Assembly (NCBI GenBank): GCA_036583965.1
Contig: JAZBQD010000014.1
Span: 1,043,501-1,107,500, forward strand
Source: Prunella strophiata
Lineage: Eukaryota > Chordata > Aves > Passeriformes > Prunellidae
Length of the DNA stretch: 64,000 bases
Direction: 5' to 3'
Both the position numbers and the translations under genes were made by a program. Shown piece after piece: positions 61,463-64,000 of the stretch. The notes beneath the pieces are model-generated. The model worked only from the letters and a program-made list of their open reading frames with translations. It was not told where the DNA came from and searched no databases. Position 1 is the stretch's first letter; each line of letters opens with the position of its first letter.

Positions 61463-62949
61463 CTGGCCTTGGCTTATACAGAACATAAAAGCTCCTTACT
61501 ACGAAGACAAATGAAAAGGAAAATAAGCTAAGAGGTGACAACTCCAATCTGAGAACTGCACCTGATATAAATGTAGAGCAGTGACTTAAAAAAAATGATG
61601 ACCCATATGCAATCATACAGCACATTCTAAGTATAAAGTTGTAGGATTTTTTCCTAATTTGCACCTTTTATGATAAATTAAAAAAGAAAAAAGCTACCAT
61701 TTCTGCTTCCAGCAACATCAAGAATGTAGTGAACTTAAAAGGCAGGGACTGTTGAAGGCAGATGAGATCAGATGCCTGTGAGAGACAGAGAATCCAGAAG
61801 TTTGTCATGTCTCTTTAGACAAAAGTTCAGTGAGGGACATGATCATTTTTGGGCCCTGGTGTAGCTGTCTTTGTGCTGGCTCAGCTGCTGGAGAGGAGCC
61901 AGGGGGTTAGATTGATCACCCCGTGTGGAATACACCTCACAAGAAGGATGCAGCCTGTGCTTGGCATGATGACCCCACACAATTCCCTTGGTTGGGATGG
62001 AGGGAGAGGGCAGAGCACTCCACTCTTCTGGCTGACCACAAGGCATGGTAAATCAGAGAAGCCCTTCTGAGCTGTTTTAATTTATGCTGGACTGGGGAAA
62101 GACCCAGACCTAACATCCAGGAGGTGTAAAATGTGACTTTCCCTGCTTTCCCTCCTTTAGTCTTTAGGCTGCATCTCGTGACAGCTGAAAGCACACAGGA
62201 GCCACCATGGATAAGCCACCGTTTTATTGCCACGAGACTCTGCAAGATGAAGAAAATCATGACTCATCCAGTTAGAGTCAGAGGACAGTGGACTTCAACT
62301 ATATTATGCTTTCAAACTGGCTGGGAGGCTACAGATGATTTCCTCTGCCTGTGCAATCCACCCTGTGAAAAAGAGACAATTGCCTGTCTCTAATGTTCTT
62401 TGAGATCTGTGCTTGGAAATGATTTATGCCAGTTATAAATTGCTGTTTCCTTCTTTCACTCACTGCCCAAGCTTTGCTTTGCATGCAGAACTCAGGCAGC
62501 TTCTTGTTTTGGAAAGAAGGTGGCTGAGAGGAAGGTGCCAGCAATGGATTAGGGTTTAGCAGAACTTTGCTTTGCCACAGGCTCGCTGTGGGACTTGGAG
62601 ATTTTTATCTCCTCCTGTTTCAGTTCTCCATATGTAAACTAAAGATAATAATGCTCCTCTTGGCTTGATCTTTGTCCTATTTATTTAGTTTATAAACTTC
62701 CTGGGGGCAGTGATCATCTCTTAGTATGTATAATACCAACCACAGAGAAGCTCAGCTATCATTTAGGGCCTCTATGTACTGCCATAAAATATCCATTAAA
62801 TAATTACATTATGGCAGGCATTGCCAAATGATCTTGTCTCCTTAGACTTGTGAAATATTTTTCTTAATGTACAGAAAAGGTTCAGTCTCAGACATCTGCA
62901 AAGACTGTGGTTGTCTGTAAAAAGCTGTATGTGCAAGTGCATTTTAAAT
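61463..62949. other. Non-coding DNA upstream of the CR1 copy
   Basis: No gene is recognised. 61840-62110 is slightly GC-richer and open in several overlapping frames on both strands, none with a recognisable family signature. Confidence 0.5.
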
Positions 62950-63652
62950 TTATAAAATGCAGCCAGCTCTGGGGTCCCAGCACAGGAAGGACATCCACCT
63001 GTTGAAGCAACTCCAGTGGAGGCCACCAAGACAGTCAGAGGGATGGAGCTCCTCTCCTACAAGGAAAGGCTGAGAGAATTGGGATTGTTTAGCCTGGGGA
63101 AGAGAAGGGTTCCTGAAGAGAAGAGAAGAGAAGAGAAGAGAAGAGAAGAGAAGAGAAGAGAAGAGAAGAGAAGAGAAGAGAAGAGAAGAGAAGAGAAGAG
63201 AAGAGAAGAGAAGAGAAGAGAAGAGAAGAGAAGAGAAGAGAAGAGAAGAGAAGAGAAGAGAAGAGAAGAAGAGAGAAGAGAGAAAAAAGAAGAGAAGAGA
63301 ATTGTGGCCTTCCTTGTTCCTAAAGGGAGTCTAAGAGACAGATGGATTGAGATTTTATGAGGGCATGGAGAGACAGGACAAGGGGGAGTGGTTTCAGACT
63401 GAAAGAGAGTTGGTTTGGATTAGGTGTTAGGAAGAAATTCTTTAATGTGAGGCACTGGGATAGGTTCCCCAGAGAAGTTGTGGATGTCCCTGGAAGTGTT
63501 CAAGGCCAGGTTGGATGGGGCTCTGAGCAACCTGGTCTAGTGGAAGGTGTCTCTGCCCATGGCAGCAGGTTGGAGCAAGACAATTTTTTATGTCCCTTCC
63601 AACACAAACTATTGTTCATGTCCCTTCCCTTTTATATCCCTATAATGCTATG
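62950..63652 (+). mobile_element. CR1 LINE 3' end, interrupted by a microsatellite
   Basis: From CTCTGGGGTCCCAGCACAGG through GGATGGAGCTCCTCTCCTAC, AGGCTGAGAGAATTGGGATT and GTTTAGCCTGGGGAAGAGAAG, then past the repeat to TTAGGAAGAAATTCTTTA, GTTCAAGGCCAGGTTGGATG and GCCCATGGCAGCAGGTTGGA, this is the well-known 3' end of avian CR1 in sense orientation. It covers the end of the reverse-transcriptase ORF region and the 3'UTR. It closes with degraded CR1 terminal repeats (CTATGA at 63647). It is 5'-truncated, as most CR1 copies are. The tail shows a local duplication (ATGTCCCTTCC at 63589 and 63618). Confidence 0.9.
63116..63300 (+). repeat. (AAGAG)n microsatellite, about 30 perfect units, inside CR1
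   Basis: Thirty uninterrupted AAGAG units (63116-63265) are followed by imperfect GA-rich units to 63300. The array grows out of the GAAGAGAAGG motif native to the CR1 sequence and replaces the bases that normally follow it. The Arg/Glu/Lys repeat open frame read across it is an artefact of the 5-bp period. The tract is all-purine on one strand, so triplex formation is possible. Confidence 0.97.
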
Positions 63653-64000
63653 ACAAGATTCTGCATATTTAAATGTAAAAGTCCACATTCTCTCTTGGCA
63701 AAAAGAAGGTGAGACATTGAGATCTGCTGGAGATAACCAAAACTGTTCTTTCTGAACACACACCCAAATTCTGGGTGAATATAGTTTCATGAACATCATA
63801 TTTTTTTAGCATTGCATAGCTCAGAACTATGAAGGTCTTTCTGTGGCTTGCAGTATCCTACAAAAGCAGAAAAATCGAGGAAAAATTAAGTCCAGATACT
63901 CTTAAGACATTTTCAAGTAATCTGATGAATTTTGAGCTTCCAACAAAATTACTGAGTAGACATATTTCTTTGGGTTTCTATTTTTTGTAAACCTTCACCA
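63653..64000. other. Non-coding DNA to the window end
   Basis: AT-rich sequence without recognised features. Confidence 0.5.

Noticed and set aside
63016..63360. Open frame with an Arg-Glu-Glu-Lys-Arg repeat protein
   Set aside because: It is CR1 sequence read through an AAGAG microsatellite; a 5-bp period gives a repeating peptide in any frame without stops.
20223..64000. Exons of LMO3, or of SLC15A5 elsewhere, expected from human gene order
   Set aside because: No LIM-domain zinc-finger pattern or transporter segment was seen in the listed frames. Exons shorter than about 60 codons could have escaped reading by eye.
1..64000. CRISPR arrays, operons, tRNA or rRNA genes
   Set aside because: The tandem repeats seen have no spacer structure, the sequence is vertebrate nuclear DNA, and no cloverleaf or rRNA-like segment was noticed by eye.

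Overview
This window looks like nuclear DNA from a bird, probably a songbird. It is AT-rich and intron-bearing. It has very few CpGs outside one promoter island, carries CR1 LINE fragments typical of birds, and carries LTR fragments that I recognise as avian endogenous-retrovirus type. No bacterial-style gene packing, rRNA, tRNA or CRISPR array is visible. Most open reading frames are chance openings in non-coding DNA.

Only one gene can be assembled with confidence: MGST1, microsomal glutathione S-transferase 1, on the + strand. It has a CpG-island promoter and a short non-coding exon 1 (about 13.37-13.42 kb). Three coding exons follow (15509-15634, 17462-17556, 19611-19857), with consensus splice sites and matching phases, then a short 3'UTR and an AATAAA signal at 20199. 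The protein is 155 residues, the length of mammalian MGST1. It keeps the MAPEG-family active-site residues but contains no cysteine at all, so the stress-sensing cysteine of mammalian MGST1 is absent.

Layout: 1-2281 is non-coding. 2282-5190 is a 2.9-kb segment bounded by ~190-bp inverted repeats whose outer ends are both TTAA, which suggests an undescribed or decayed DNA transposon. 5191-12619 is non-coding and includes a 370-bp polypyrimidine tract. 12620-12863 is an unrecognised open segment with splice-like edges just upstream of MGST1. 13.1-20.2 kb is MGST1. 20.2-64 kb is a gene desert holding decayed CR1 pieces, two LTR fragments (32.7-33.4 and about 34.4-34.85 kb), simple repeats, several stretches that read like conserved regulatory DNA (clearest at 39.8-41.3 kb), and a CR1 copy at 62.95-63.65 kb interrupted by a long AAGAG microsatellite.

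In human, MGST1 lies between SLC15A5 and LMO3. I found no exon of either neighbour here. The desert downstream of MGST1 is where distal regulatory elements of LMO3 could lie, but that is inference. Splice sites, repeat identities and boundaries were all judged by eye.
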